Shown: piece by piece, positions 11,737 through 26,325 of the stretch | Layout of the letters: each line of letters begins with the position of its first letter | How positions within the stretch are numbered: position 1 is the stretch's first letter | NCBI GenBank assembly: GCA_029465975.1 | Contig: CM055753.1 | Location: forward strand, 9,700,316 to 9,764,315 | From: Dallia pectoralis | Taxonomy: Eukaryota; Chordata; Actinopteri; Esociformes; Umbridae | Direction of reading: 5' to 3' | Length of the DNA stretch: 64,000 bases | The notes under the pieces: model-generated | The model's input: only the letters and a program-made list of their open reading frames with translations | Database searches by the model: none | What the model was told of the DNA's origin: nothing | Program-made: the position numbers and the translations under genes

Positions 11737-13566
11737 AATGTCCCTACCAGCCCTACCAGATAAACCAGCCCTACCAGCTATACCAGATAAACCAGCCCTA
11801 CCAGATAAACCAGCCCTACCAGATAAACCAGCCCTACCAGATAAACCAGCCCTACCAGATAAACCAGCCCTACCAAATAAACCAGCCCTACCAGATAAAC
11901 CAGCCCTACCAGATAAACCAGCCCTACCAGATAAACCAGCCCTACCAGATAAACCAGCCCTACCAAATAAACCAGCCCTACCAGATAAACCAGCCCTACC
12001 AAATAAACCTGCCCTACCAGATAAACCAGCCCTGCCAACCAACCAGCCCTACCAGTCCTACCAGCCCTACCAACCAACCAGCCCTACCAGTCCTACCAGC
12101 CCAACCAGCCCTACCAGCCCAACCAGCCCTACCAACCAACCAGCCCAACCAGCCCTACCAACCAACCAGTCCTACCAGCCCTACCAGCCCTACCAGCCCT
12201 ACCAGTCCTACCAGCCCTACCAGCCCTACCAACCAACCAGCCCTACCAGCCCTACCAACCAACCAGCCCAACCAGCCCTACCAACCAACCAGTCCTACCA
12301 GCCCTACCAGCCCTACCAGCCCTACCAGCCCTACCAGCCCTACCAGCCCTACCAGTCCTACCAGCCCTACCAGCCCTACCAGCCCTACCAGCCCTACCAG
12401 CCCTACCAGTCCTACCAGCCCTACCAGCCCTAATAGACCTACCAGTCCAACCAGCCCTACCAGCCCAACCAGCCCTACCAGCCCTACCAACCAACCAGCC
12501 CAACCAGCCCTACCAACCAACCAGTCCTACCAGCCCTACCAGCCGTACCAGCCCTACCAGTCCTACCAGCCCTACCAGCCCTACCAGCCCTACCAACCAA
12601 CCAGCCCTACCAGCCCTACCAACCAACCAGCCCAACCAGCCCTACCAACCAACCAGTCCTACCAGCCCTACCAGCCCTACCAGCCCTACCAGCCCTACCA
12701 GCCCTACCAGCCAACCAGCCCTACCAGCCCTACCAACCAACCAGCCCAACCAGCCCTACCAACCAACCAGTCCTACCAGCCCTACCAGCCCTACCAGCCC
12801 AACCAGCCCAACCAGCCCTACCAGTCCTACCAGCCCTACCAACCAAACAGTCCTACCAGCCCTACCAGCCCTACCAACCAACCAGCGCTACCAGTCCTAC
12901 CAGCCCTACCAGCCCTACCAACCAACCAGTCCTACCAGCCCAACCAGCCCTACCAGCCCAACCAGCCCTACCAACCAACCAGCCCTACCAGCCCTACCAG
13001 CCCTACCAGCCCTACCAACCAACCAGCCCAACCAGCCCTACCAGCCCTACCAGTCCTACCAGCCCTACCAGCCCAACCAGCCCTACCAGCCCTACCAGCC
13101 CTACCAGTCCTACCAGCCCTACCAGTCCTAATAGACCTACCAGCCCTACCAGCCCTACCAGCCCTACCAGTCCTACCAGCCCAACCAGCCCTACCAGCCC
13201 TACCAGCCCTACCAGTCCTACCAGCCCTACCAGCCCTAATAGACCTACCAGCCCTACCAGCCCTAATAGACCTACCAGCCCTACCAGCCCTACCAGCCCT
13301 AATAGACCTACCAGCCCTAATAGACCTACCAGTCCTACCAGCCCTACCAGCCCTACCAGCCCTAATAGACCTACCAGCCCTAATAGACCTACCAGCCCTA
13401 ATAGACCTACCAGCCCTAATAGACCTACCAGCCCTAATAGACCTACCAGTCCTACCAGCCCTACCAGCCCTACCAGCCCTAATAGACCTACCAGCCCTAA
13501 TAGACCTACCAGCCCTAATAGACCTACCAGCCCTAATAGACCTACCAGCCCTAATAGACCTACCAC
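11737..13566. repeat. 1.8-kb array of a 9-bp unit (CCAGCCCTA) with three variant blocks
   Basis: Three blocks can be told apart. From 11745 to about 12030 the unit is an 18-mer, CCAGCCCTACCAGATAAA. From about 12030 to 13120 it is the plain 9-mer with CCAACCAACC and CCAGTCCTA variants. From about 13120 to 13566 an 18-mer alternates CCAGCCCTA with ATAGACCTA. On the - strand the unit is GGGCTGGTA. Long stop-free frames across it are by-products of a unit length divisible by three. Confidence 0.97.
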
Positions 13567-14263
<697 letters not shown>

Positions 14264-14408
14264 ATGAGTGGTCATGTGGAAATCCACATATCTCTCTTTG
14301 CATGTTAATATGACCCTGAGACTTTAGAGACGTCGACGCTGCCTGATAATGCAAAGCCACAATAAACCTGTTACCGAGAGAGCTAATGAAGTTCTTACAG
14401 TGCATGTA

Positions 14409-14770
14409 GGGCTGGTTGACTGGCTGGTTGATTGGTTGGTTGACTGGCTGGAGTCCTGGCCAGATGACCGGCTGGAGGACGAACTAGAGGACTAACTGGA
14501 TGACTGGCGAGTAGACTGTTGGGTTGACTGGCTGGAGGGATGGTGAGATGGCTGACTGGAGGACTGGCTGGTTTACTGGCTGGAGGGCTGGCTGGGTGGC
14601 TGGATGTAGTGATGGCTGGTTTACTGGCTGGAGGGATGGCTGGCTGGCTGGATGGAGGGTTGGCTGGATGGAGGACTGGCTGGATAACTGGCTGTTTTTT
14701 TAACTGTCTGGTTGACTGGCTGGTTGACTGACTGTCTGGTTGATCGGCAGGTTGACCGGCTGGAGGGCTG
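14409..14770. repeat. GACTGGCTGG tetranucleotide-derived array
   Basis: Irregular array of CTGG, TTGACTGG and GGATGG steps over about 360 bp. Confidence 0.9.
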
Positions 14771-16879
14771 ACTGTGATAGTCTTGGGCTTAGATGCGTTG
14801 TGTAATTACTACTGCCGATAAATCCTGCTAATGAAAAAGAGCGAGGAAAACTCAGGGGAGAGAAAGCTAGCACAATGTAATCGCAGAACTGCATCTAGCT
14901 GGTGCCGAGTCCAGAGTCGAACAGGAAGTGAGGGAGAGTGAGAGGGAGAGCGAGAGGGAAGGACATTGAGAGGGATGTGAGACTGCTGTGCATTTCACCT
15001 AAATTACGGAGGAACGTCTGGATTGGAATAAATGACACGGTATCAGACACGTTTCTGTTCCTATTATATTCACTCCCGTCCTAATATTGATCCGTCCTCA
15101 CCCCAGCACACAGCTCTGATGCATTAAAGAGCTAATGATGTCTGTATTTGTGTTAACACGTGAAAGAAATATACACATATGAAGCAATGTACTCCACAAG
15201 CTCCGGCCATAATGTACTTTAAACAGAAGACGAACCTTTCTAGTATACATCTCAAGCACACTACACATGCAGTATTAAAGCATCACACGTCAACATGCAT
15301 TCATAAAGTCTACGCTAAACTCGTTTTTTATGCTTTCTAATATGCTAGATTACACTAATATTAATTAAACACTAATTAAATAATGGTGACCCTATTATTA
15401 CCTTAATATTAATTAAACACTAATTAAAAAACAGTGACCCTAGCAAGAAACAAATTCACAGCCACCCTTCTGCCGTCGCAGTCACAAACACAACTGGCAA
15501 ACGTTCTCCTCAGCCAATCGGAGAGGTCCCCTGCTGATGCATGCTGGGAAGATGGAGGACCCGATCTCAATGAGTGACAGCCAAATCCAGCGTGGTGAGA
15601 CGCCAGCCCGACACAACTCAAACATGCGACGGGGCATATTGACGCAGCCTTCAAATGGCAGCCGGCTCACTAGCAAAACAGGAAGAGACTGTCTTGAAAG
15701 GAGAGAGAGATGAGAAAATAACAGACATCACACGAAACAACACCAGATCCCATCCTCCATACGCCTGACTCACTGGCATTTGACAAGAGCAAGCGTCTGC
15801 GAGGAGAGAGTAGAAAGGGGCGAGAAGACGGAGGAGGAATGAAAACATACAGGCGGGAACAGAGGGAGACAGACAGAAACAGAGAGAGAGGGACAGAGAG
15901 AATGCGACAACACAAAGTCAGGAACAGAGGGAGAGAAAGCGAGACTGACGGTGAGAAGCAGCCCATCCAGACGTCATTCTCCACCTCAGAAGACGGGGAA
16001 CTCAGGGGCGAACTGAACTAGAGGAGACTCAGCAAACTACGGAGGACAACAAAAAGCGATGGACAGCAAACACATTTTACTACTTCCATTGACCTTGACG
16101 AGTTGCAGAATGTGATAGATTTTCTCGTCCAGCGTCAGAGCGCTCAGCTCCAAGCACAGGGTGACAAACACACGGTTACTGGACGCTACATACCTGCACA
16201 CAGCTAGCAGCAGCTGGGATGATGAAAAACCAACACACAAAACAAAACCAGAGTGGATTCATTTTGCCAAACAAAACATGTTCATTGGTTTAAGTTGACA
16301 ATCCATTTCGCAACACCAACATTTTGTTTGGCAGGATGAAATGCCAGGTTTAACAAACTGTGCGGTTGAGAAGGGCAGACTGGAAGCAGAGAGACTAGAA
16401 GAAAATAGGAGAAAAGCCCCAAACCTGAAGCACTACCAGGTCATTTCTGCCCCTGACCAGAAACGTCACCAGGTAATTTGCCCACCGACCAGAAAGGATT
16501 CTGGGTCATTTCACAATCTAACGTGGTGGTTACCGGTCAAGCACATTGGCAGCATTGTCTAGTTGCAGAAGTGTGTGAATATTTAGTTCTGATGGTCTTT
16601 CACTAATATAAACCACCCACTGGTCCCTGAGCCCAACATATCCTCAGGTTAGGAATAAACTCGTCTCTTAATCATGCATTCATTCTCACTCCAGCTCTTC
16701 CTCTGTCATGCACTGCCTGAAGTGATGGGGACCACACACACACACACACACACCGAGGTACTGGTTTCTGAAGCCGCCGGAGGTGGTACTATAGCAGAGA
16801 CCAAAAACAATTATCTCATTATCTCAGTGCCACTTGCAGAAGATCACCCACACGGCCAGGCTGATGTTACCGCTAAGCT
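14771..16879. other. Gene-free sequence
   Basis: It contains the 48-bp homeodomain-motif duplication and purine-rich GAGAGA stretches at 14930-14970 and 15850-15945. No exon was recognised. Confidence 0.5.
15356..15436. repeat. 48-bp direct duplication carrying TTAATTAA/TAATTAAA
   Basis: TAATATTAATTAAACACTAA begins at 15356 and again at 15404. Both copies continue into TTAAA and then a GTGACCCTA segment. Each copy holds two homeodomain-type TAATTA cores. Confidence 0.85.
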
Positions 16880-17811
<932 letters not shown>

Positions 17812-17945
17812 ATGGTGGGACTGCCAGAACCTGCCGTATGGTGGGACTGCCAGAACCTGCCGTATGGTGGGACTGCCAGAACCTGCCGTATGGTGGGACT
17901 GCCAGAACCTGCCATATGGTGGGACTGCCAGAACCTGCCGTATGG
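17812..17945. repeat. 26-bp minisatellite, 5 copies
   Basis: Units contain ATGGTGGGACTGCCAGAACC then TGCCGT, almost identical to each other. Confidence 0.94.
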
Positions 17946-20671
17946 TGTTCTTCTCATCCTGCCGGGCCTCACCTCAATGATCACGTCTCTCCACCATAAG
18001 GTTGTTTCCTCATGAATAAGGACTATGTCCCTGTCTCGTTTCATGCCTGGCTAGCCGCTCGGTCTTTAATGTCCCGAGGGAAATGAAGTAATTTATTTAA
18101 TATTGTTGAGGTTCTTTGCCTTGTTCTACATGTCAGGACAGGCAATCTAAATTACAGTTACGGTTCATTGCGTGATCATTCACTAATTGTTACTCTGCCA
18201 ATATCAATACCTGACTCAACGCTAACTGACCTAATCCAACTTGTATAGAGATGTAGGATACACTCAGCAAAATGGTCATTAAATCCTCCGGGCATTGTTA
18301 ATAGATCCGCTGCTTAAATAAGTTAATGAAGTGTTCTCCACAAAGTTTAGGAGGGGACACAGGTCGATGGGAGTGAGTGCGAGGGCCGCCGCAGGATAAA
18401 ATAATTTAATCCATAATGCAAACGGGTGAAACGTCATGTGCGCACTACTGTACGCCACAAGGGGCCGCCAACGGCTCGCGGACCTCGTAAGTGAAGAAGA
18501 CAGTTAACGCACAAATCCTTCCTTAAAACGATGACGGCCGGGGAGTAGAATGACTGCTGCGTCTTAAGGCACGTCTGGCAGAGGGGTGTTATTTTCGAAA
18601 TGTATTCATGTAAATGTATTTTTTTTCAAACAGAAATACTTACCTATATAACTAAGCCAAAAGATAAAATGCATCCCCCCATCAAATTAAATTTTTTTTT
18701 ATGATGTTCAAAACAGATGTCTCTCATATGAGCTCCGTCCTGGCCACACTGTCTGGACATGCGACCACAGTCTGGGCTGGAGGACTCGCTCGCTCTGATT
18801 ACTAGGTAATTCTTGATAACACCTTGCTTGCCAGTCCAAAACCTTCGGCACCATATGTTCCCTCCCACGGCACAATTACTCAACCGACAATCTAATTCTA
18901 TTATTTTTCTCTCATGATCACACAGTTCCGCTGGCAACTCAGTGGGTGCCGGGTTCCCTGTTAAAAGACTACGGCATGATCACAGTTCCGCATCTAAGAG
19001 TTGACCCTGTTAAATCCCAAATTATGGATTGGAGGTGCTAATCAGTTTTCAACTTGCTGGCGCCTGCTAAACAGGAGAGGAGAACTATCCCAATCAGGGG
19101 GTGTACTGTCATGGCTGTGGGGCTGAGCTGGGGTTTGTAAAATTATCAATTAGTGGGCGCTGGGCTGACAGGGCACATTTCAGAAGAGCACACACACACA
19201 CAACACACTCGCTAGTTTGACAGTTTGGAACTTTTGAAGATTTGCATACTAGCATACTAGCATACAGTCCAGATGTAACACGCTACAGGTCCCGTACACA
19301 TCCTCCAGACCCACGACCCACATCTCAGCGTACATCGCCGGTTACTGTGATCTGTGTGATATGTGAACTGAACAGCACTGCAGGAGACGGCTGCCCGGTG
19401 ACGAAACGAGCACGTCAGTAGCACACCCAAGTCCTCGGGGGGGCTGAATGGCAGGGACGAGGGGAAAGGAAGAAAAAGAGTGACAAGAAATAGAAAAGAA
19501 GGAGATACGGATGGGAATAGGAAAGAGAGAGGCATTCAATGAGAGTCCATCGATCAGTATACGGTTACAGTAACAGGTGTAACGCTGCGTAGCCGGTCGC
19601 CATTAATGTTGTGTTGCCGCGGCCCAATCCAAAGGTCCACACTCACAGACTCACGGACTTCGAAGCGCGTTCGAAGTCTAAAAGTCTCTAAATACAACAG
19701 CAGTTATATTGGAGAAGGTTTATGCCAGTGTTAAAGCTATGACAAGCCGATGGGGCTTTATGCTATTGAATGACACGACTAATCCAGGAAGGATGGGGAG
19801 ACAGCTTCCACAACTCTCTTTGCTGTGTCAGGCATTTTGTGAGTTTTATAAAGGTCCTGTTGCGTTCAGTATATCTAATTCACTCTGGAGGCTGGATCAG
19901 GACCAGCCAGAACCCCAGGCGACTCAGACACGCAGCTCCTCGCGACATATTCACTTAGTCATTGGCGCAGGGGGACGTGTGAGAATCGTTTATTTATTTA
20001 AATTCAGTCGAAGCAAAAGAACACCTCGGCTCTTAGATGGCAATCACCGCAGTCTCTCCCATACAATCAGTGGATTAATTGTCTCTGAGAAATTATATCG
20101 CTTGAATTATCAGCGGTGAAAATTAATGGAGCTTGTCAGGGATCAGTTCGGATTTGATATTTAGAGAATACTATTACCCGAAGCCTGATATGTAGAATCA
20201 AACCTTGACGCCCAAAGCGAACGATAAAAAGAAAGGGGTGTAAGTTCTGATATAGGGATGGGTGAGTGCTAAAGATACAGGGGAAATTGCACTTAATAGA
20301 TGGCATCATGTGTAGGCAGATGTGCTGGTATAAACTCTTGGTAAGGTTGCTGCCCTCTCACCACATATTGGGACATCGAGCTCTTTCATTGGTCCTAAAC
20401 ATTCTTCCAAGGTCACTGCTGCATTTGTGAGGAGAAAACACGGTGAAAGTACATCCCGGAGCAAAACAAAATCTTTTTCGGCTGCTCAAATAAAAGTTAA
20501 ATAAAACACTTCCTAAAAGTCAACAGGATAATTTAAACATTAACATATGTCCATTAACATACTGGACTAGTACCCATGGCAGGCAGGTACATTTGGAACT
20601 TTAAACTGAAGAAATGAAAGCCAAGACCCGTGGAAAGAGATTGGACCTCATTGGGATTTTCTAGCTCTCTG
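17946..20671. other. Gene-free unique sequence, low repeat content
   Basis: This is one of the least repetitive stretches of the first 29 kb. Segments at about 18060-18330 and 19700-20120 are rich in homeodomain- and SOX-type cores (TTAATG, CATTGTT, ATTAAT) and could be conserved non-coding sequence; only alignment to other fish could tell. Confidence 0.4.
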
Positions 20672-20722
20672 CCCTGGGGCTGATGTCCTGGGGCTGATGT
20701 CCTGGGGCCGATGTCCTGGCCT
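20672..20722. repeat. CTGGGGCTGATGTC x3-4
   Basis: Head-to-tail 14-bp copies; the last reads CTGGGGCCGATGTC. Confidence 0.88.
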
Positions 20723-20817
20723 GGTCCTGTCAGGGGAAGCCCTCCCTTAAGAAGAGACCAGGTCAAAAGAGGATAGGGCGACCATAGTAATGTGAAAGAG
20801 GAACAGCAGATCACCAG

Positions 20818-20848
<31 letters not shown>

Positions 20849-21952
20849 TTTTATACAAGGTCTTCCGAGTCCCAGAATGCACCAGTGTTGCTCTCTCGCG
20901 TCTCCGTGTTGACAAGGCTGTCTAACATGTCTCCGTTCACGCAGGAAAACTACGCTCCAGGAATACTGAGAGCAGACAAGGACTAGCCATGTCGGATCAA
21001 TCTCTGCTCAGAATGGTCTTCTGTCTTCTGGTGTCTCGGTTTCTGATTCGCTCTAGGTAACAAATAACCGTGTGGAGAGTCTTTTTAAAATTTCGGATAA
21101 ACATAATATGTATACAAACACACACACACAACATATATACAAACACACAGACACAACATATAGGACACAGCAGAAGTCCGTGAAGCATTCGCTTGGCATT
21201 CGCGTGGCCCAGTCAAGGACGCGATATTTGTTTCGTGCATTTCCCTTCCTGGCGGCTTTCCATTCCAGCCTTGGCCACTCTCCTCCTCAGAACATTTTCT
21301 CTGCATCAAAACCATCAATCTATCGTAGTAGACCTGAGATGGGTTCAGCCAAATAAAGTCTTCCATTTGAGCTATTAGTTTGTTCAGAGTTCAATACCCT
21401 TCACTCAACTTTTTCGTGAACGAAAAAGGCTCAGGTGAGTCAAAAATGGAGTTGTGCCCTCCGGACCACATCTCACCAGCCATTTTGCTTTGTAAAATGC
21501 AAGCTTAACCGGGACATGTTTGCCAGCGCCTACACAATGACCACAACCACAACTGAGCACAGTGGCTGTATGCGTAGCCAGAATTTGAACTACCACTGAC
21601 ATCAATGCCACTCGGTCCAACGAGCCCTAGGACGGCCGCAAGCTGCTGACTCAGATCTGGACTTCATCATTACTTTCTGAGCTTTCTGTGAGTTCAGGGA
21701 CATGAATAATGGAACCAGAGCCCCCGTGTCATTCATCCTCAGCCGGGGTGAATTTGGTTACCGGGTACAAAGTGTCAACTCCCTGAGTAACACCTGGGGT
21801 AAATCTCCTACCTGTAGACCGTGTTACAATACTTAGCTGAAGCCGTGGTTTTTCCCTGGGGCGGATAATGTAAGTCAAAAGGTCTTGAACAGGGTTACTT
21901 GTCATGCAAGCTTGGTTAACTTAACTAAATGGAGAAGAAGAGAAAGATAGTG
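20723..21952. other. Gene-free sequence
   Basis: Short CA runs at 20825-20846 and 21119-21130; no exon was recognised. Confidence 0.5.
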
Positions 21953-22224
21953 TGAGCGAGGTAGAGGAAGATAGTGTGAGCGAGGTAGAGGAAGATGGTG
22001 TGAGCGAGGTAGAGGAAGATAGCGTGAGCGAGGTAGAGGAAGATAGCGTGAGCGAGGTAGAGGAAGATAGTGTGAGCGAGGTAGAGGAACACAGTGTGAG
22101 CGAGGTAGAGGAAGATAGTGTGAGCGAGGTAGAGGAAGATGGTGTGAGCGAGGTAGAGGAACACAGTGTGAGCGAGGTAGAGGAAGATAGTGTGAGCGAG
22201 GTAGAGGAAGATAGCGTGAGCGAA
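21953..22224. repeat. 24-bp minisatellite, about 11-12 copies
   Basis: Units contain GAGCGAGGTAGAGGAAGATA then GTGT, with GGT, AGC and CACAGT variants. The + frame reads an acidic octapeptide repeat (SEVEEDSV) without stops. Confidence 0.95.
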
Positions 22225-22877
22225 GTATATGAACCAGATCCCGGGGTCTTCCAACTCTTTACCAAGGGCACCGGGCTGCCCTCAGTCAACTACCTCGTCC
22301 CCTTCAGACACGGCCGGCAGCTTCTGCTGATCACTGCATTAATTAACAGACTGCGGACCGCTCATTTTGAAAGCGAGCAGATGCTTATTTTAAAACACTG
22401 ATCGATTGGCTGCCTGGTTGACATGTCCCCCAGTCTCCTCAGAGACATCCGAAACCACAACAATCGCCTCCCGAAAAACGGACCTCCACTACAAATAGGA
22501 GATCGGCATCCAGCTCGTATTGGCTAATCGAGCCGAGAATACAAAATGCATTTTTTCCCATTGCATTGACGGCAGGGAGGTCCTGGGGCCTTTTGAACCT
22601 TCTCCTCTTGATAACGACATGACGGGAAGTGTCTAGCGCCCAGAGCTGAAGATTAACATCACCATCTGTGCTAATCATTAGAGGGACCACCCCTCCCTGA
22701 CCTCCAACGACCTGACACGGGCGTGTCCATTTAGTGAATAACCAGGATGGTAATTGTCATTAAACTGTGTTCTCAAAAGCTTTCTCACTGACCAACCCCG
22801 AGCACGTCCGTGTGTGTGTCAGTCAGAACCGTCATCTGCCTATTTGGTCTCGATAGTGTCCTTTACGTCAAATGTTA

Positions 22878-22935
22878 CATTTATTACATTTCATCCTAGC
22901 AGCAGAGGCTCTTATCCAGAGAAACATACTTTGGG
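22878..22935 (+). mobile_element. Second L2/V-SINE-type tail fragment, more decayed
   Basis: CATTTATTACATTTCATCC, then AGCAGAGGCTCTTATCCAG and AGAAACAT match the same fish LINE/SINE tail in order. Confidence 0.45.
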
Positions 22936-25503
22936 GAGGGCACACGTTGTTTATACTGGCCCCTACTGGCGAACAGGGCTTACTGCACGGCCAGAAATGA
23001 AGTGTGTGGAGGTGCATTGATGGCACGGTTCGCATTAGAAATGCATTAAGCCAGACGTCTAATAACAGCTGTTCCACGATAACGGCGAAACTGTCACAGA
23101 GAGTGTTCACTTGAATAGGGTATTCATACCGAAAGTAATGAATGCCAAGTTATACCGACCATTCAACGTTACGCGTTAAGGCAATTTTCACAGAAAAGAA
23201 CTGACAACAAACGTTTACTTAAAGAACAGAATGGCCCATTTGCTTTAAGTGTGTTAACAGAATGGCTGTTTGCTCTGTTTTGTGTCCTCATTCTGTTACC
23301 TTACTTGGCACCTGCGCTGTGCTTCTTATGTACCATTTTTTGGGGGGGTAATTTGTCACAGTTTCTGTTCATATTTGTTTGTTGCTTGCATTGATTGTTG
23401 CGCTAACGGGCCAGAACAAATTCCCAGTTTGTGGTAAACTTACTTAGCAATAAAACCGGTTATGGTTCAGATTCAAAAATCTTCACATTTCCCTGTGGAA
23501 ATGTGTAAAAGTATTATATGCTTCCATTGATCTGTTTTCGTGCACAAGTGAAAGATCTGAGTCTCAGTGTCAACCTAGTAAAGTTGAGTTCCCCAATCGT
23601 CCAAAGCGTCAAGGACTTCCTACAACACAGGAAATCATGCAGTTGTGGCAAAAGGTCAGCCACTCCATCAGCCTCTAATGTAATACCATCGAGAGGAAAA
23701 AGTCAATTGGAGAACCGCAGTCTCTCAGGGTTTAAGTTGTATTCCGTTTCTCATCCACTAAATTACTAATGCCATCAACCAACACTTGCTATCTGATGAA
23801 TAAGAGGAATCTCTCTGTAAGTGCACCTCTGTATGCTTTCCAGACCTTCAGAGTTGGTCTCGAAGACCTTTCAACGTTTTAACTAGAACAGCTAGGAAAC
23901 TACAGGCAACACTTTTACCCCCTTCTGGTCAACGAGAAGGACAGCGCGGACCTATTTACCAGAACGGTAGATGGCAAAAGTGATGTACTTCCTTTCACCT
24001 ATTGCGGTGATACACAAATGGTAAATCTGGGAACGCATATTAGTCCTGAATTAATAATATTATAATAATAAGATCTTGATCTTATGACGGTCTGTAGAGG
24101 ATCCTGGAAACAAAGTGTAGGCTTAAATGCCCAGAATGACTCGGGAAGTTCCTTGTAACCACTTCTAGCCTTTTCCTCGCTAGTTGTCAGGGCTTGTTTC
24201 CTAACAAAGCACCTGTAGACAAAAATCGTCTTTAGCAGCATTTGCATCACGTTGATCTCAGTGTAACAAACCACACCTCAGTCTACTGTACAATGTCTCC
24301 TTGGATCTCCTGCATTCACAGACCTTCTCGTCGTCAGTCTTTACGTTTTTTTTCATCTTCCGTCATAATCAAGAGGTTGAAGTGGTGGCTGTTGAAGAAA
24401 GTCAACAAGTGCCACTGGCTTGTCTATCTGAGTGTGGCGCGCCAAAGGAACCAGCAATTATCAACGACAGCGTTTCCTTAGCCTCACTTAACCCCTCCCC
24501 CTCCCCACGTCAACCCGGGTACCACTCTCATCGTGAAAACGCTCACCGCGAAGGCCCTGAACAACATGGAAGTGGCGCTTCTGGTTGACTCCATGTCAAG
24601 TAAAAAGAACGTACCTCGCAATCTATCTAGCAGATGGGAACACGTTGAGCTCAGGGATAAACATATAGCGCGATAATGAAGGACCAGATGCGCTTCTCGA
24701 CAACAAAACATTAATTTCTGTATTAGACCGCCGCCTCAGCCAACGGGTTAAGAGATTTTTCCCGATAATGCATAAATAAAGCTCAAGTGCATGTTTTAGT
24801 TTGAAACACCTGTCAGCTGATCAGTATGGAGTCCGGAGGTATAACAGCCTGGAAATCTGCACAGTAAATCAGAATCCGGGAGATAGCCGGAGCCTTTGAG
24901 TATTTAAGTCGGTCTAAAACAGAGCTCCTCGTCCTAATGATAGGGTGTAATCATTGTGCGCGTGACTTTCTCCGTGACATCACCCAAATTCTCTGTTCGA
25001 GAAAACATGTCAAGTTTATCTAGTGTGAAATAATGTGTGAAATGCAACATGTGTTGGGTCGGTTCCGCAGAGGTTTAAAAGGTCCAAAGCATCCTGTTGC
25101 AGTAGCGAAATAAAAAGGTAGATACGCAGGGTGTCGACGGGTGACGCATCGAAAACCCGGTACGGATTCATAGCGAGAGCTCTCTGTTTAAGCAGCTTAC
25201 GCGCCCAAGAGAAACCAGGCACTTCTAATCCACTGTTCACCTATTTCATACGTTTATTTATTTATGTATGCGTGTATTCATTCGACAGACACAGAAGTTC
25301 AGCTCCGCCACCGCGGAACCGTTCGTCCGCATACAGAGCGTCAACAGTCGAGGGACCACGTCGAACTGGGGAAACCGCAGCAGAGACCTGTGCGTGTCTG
25401 TTCAATCGAAACACTGTGTTTGTCACTAATCGGGAGAGAGTGGAGAGAGAAACAACCGTAACAAAATCCATAAAGTCCCACAGCCGCCGGTGTTCGCCAT
25501 TTT

Positions 25504-25575
25504 GCACACTACTTCTGATCCATACTGTTTTTATTCTATTAGACTATGTAGGGAATAGGGTGCCAATTGGGATTC
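25504..25575 (+). mobile_element. Copy of a short inverted-repeat element (MITE-like)
   Basis: The segment contains GCACACTACTTCTGATC and then TATGTAGGGAATAGGGTGCC followed by AATTGGGATTC. This matches the pattern of a short repeat I recall as common in salmonids, which runs from an AGTGCACTA core to a GTGCCATTTGGGAC-type end. Confidence 0.5.
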
Positions 25576-26211
25576 AGCTAAGGGATCCCCTTCACACTGA
25601 AGTATCCTTGAATATCCCAGCATGCATTGCCTTTCCACACAAAGCAACAGAGCACAAAAGAACCATGCTCTGGTCCAATGTACTCGGCTCAGAACACATG
25701 TATAGTTGAACAGCCCAACATCACAAGGAGAAATAGGCCGATACACACAAGCTCAGATACTGATAACAGGTCCCTATAAATCCCAAACATTTCTTATTAT
25801 GAGAGATACTCTTCAGAATACAAAGCTTCCTATTTGATCTGTACGTTAATGTCTGACCCATTTCTACACGCTTTCAGAATGCTTATTTGTCCTAAAGCAT
25901 ATCACTGTACACCTGCGTGTGACTGGATAAGTGTGTCCACACGTTTGACCGGTGCTGTATGGATATATGACACAGATAAAGTGAATAACCAATGAGCATC
26001 TGCTAACAAGAGCACACGTCAAGGTCTGGGAAGATGAGATGGTCAGCAAATGGTCGGTAAATGTAGTCAACATGTTGCATCCAGGAGAAATGGGCAGGTG
26101 TCAAGACCTGAGCTTGGGTAAAACGTACATTTTCAGAGCAGATATCAGCCGATATGATACATTCAGAGAGGTACAAGATTCTCATATGGAGTCACAGTAA
26201 AATTGGCCAAT

Positions 26212-26325
26212 TTCTCCGGTTTCTAGTCCTCTCTAGGTTTCTTCCCCAATTTTTTTCACTGTGCCATGATTTCTTGTTGTAATTTTTCATGCTTTAGGCT
26301 CTGCGTCTGTATGGGCACTTTGAAG
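26212..26325 (+). mobile_element. Decayed dispersed teleost repeat
   Basis: Ordered matches to a repeat I remember from fish genomes: CCTCTCTAGGTTTCTTCC, then CACTGTGCC, TTCTTGTTGT, TTTAGGCTC, GTCTGTATGGGCACTTTG. The order and spacing make chance unlikely. The class of element is not resolved here. Confidence 0.5.

Noticed and set aside
11726..12433. 235-codon + frame rich in PDKPAL and QPYQPYQ
   Set aside because: By-product of the 9/18-bp array; equally long frames run on the opposite strand, and there are no splice or start signals.
21952..22401. 149-codon frame with SEVEEDSV acidic repeats
   Set aside because: 24-bp minisatellite read in frame; the flanking part resembles no family and the opposite strand is open as well.
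25131..25709. 192-codon frame at 25.1-25.7 kb
   Set aside because: No recognisable domain, overlaps a MITE-like fragment, and has no flanking splice signals or similar composition to the real exons.
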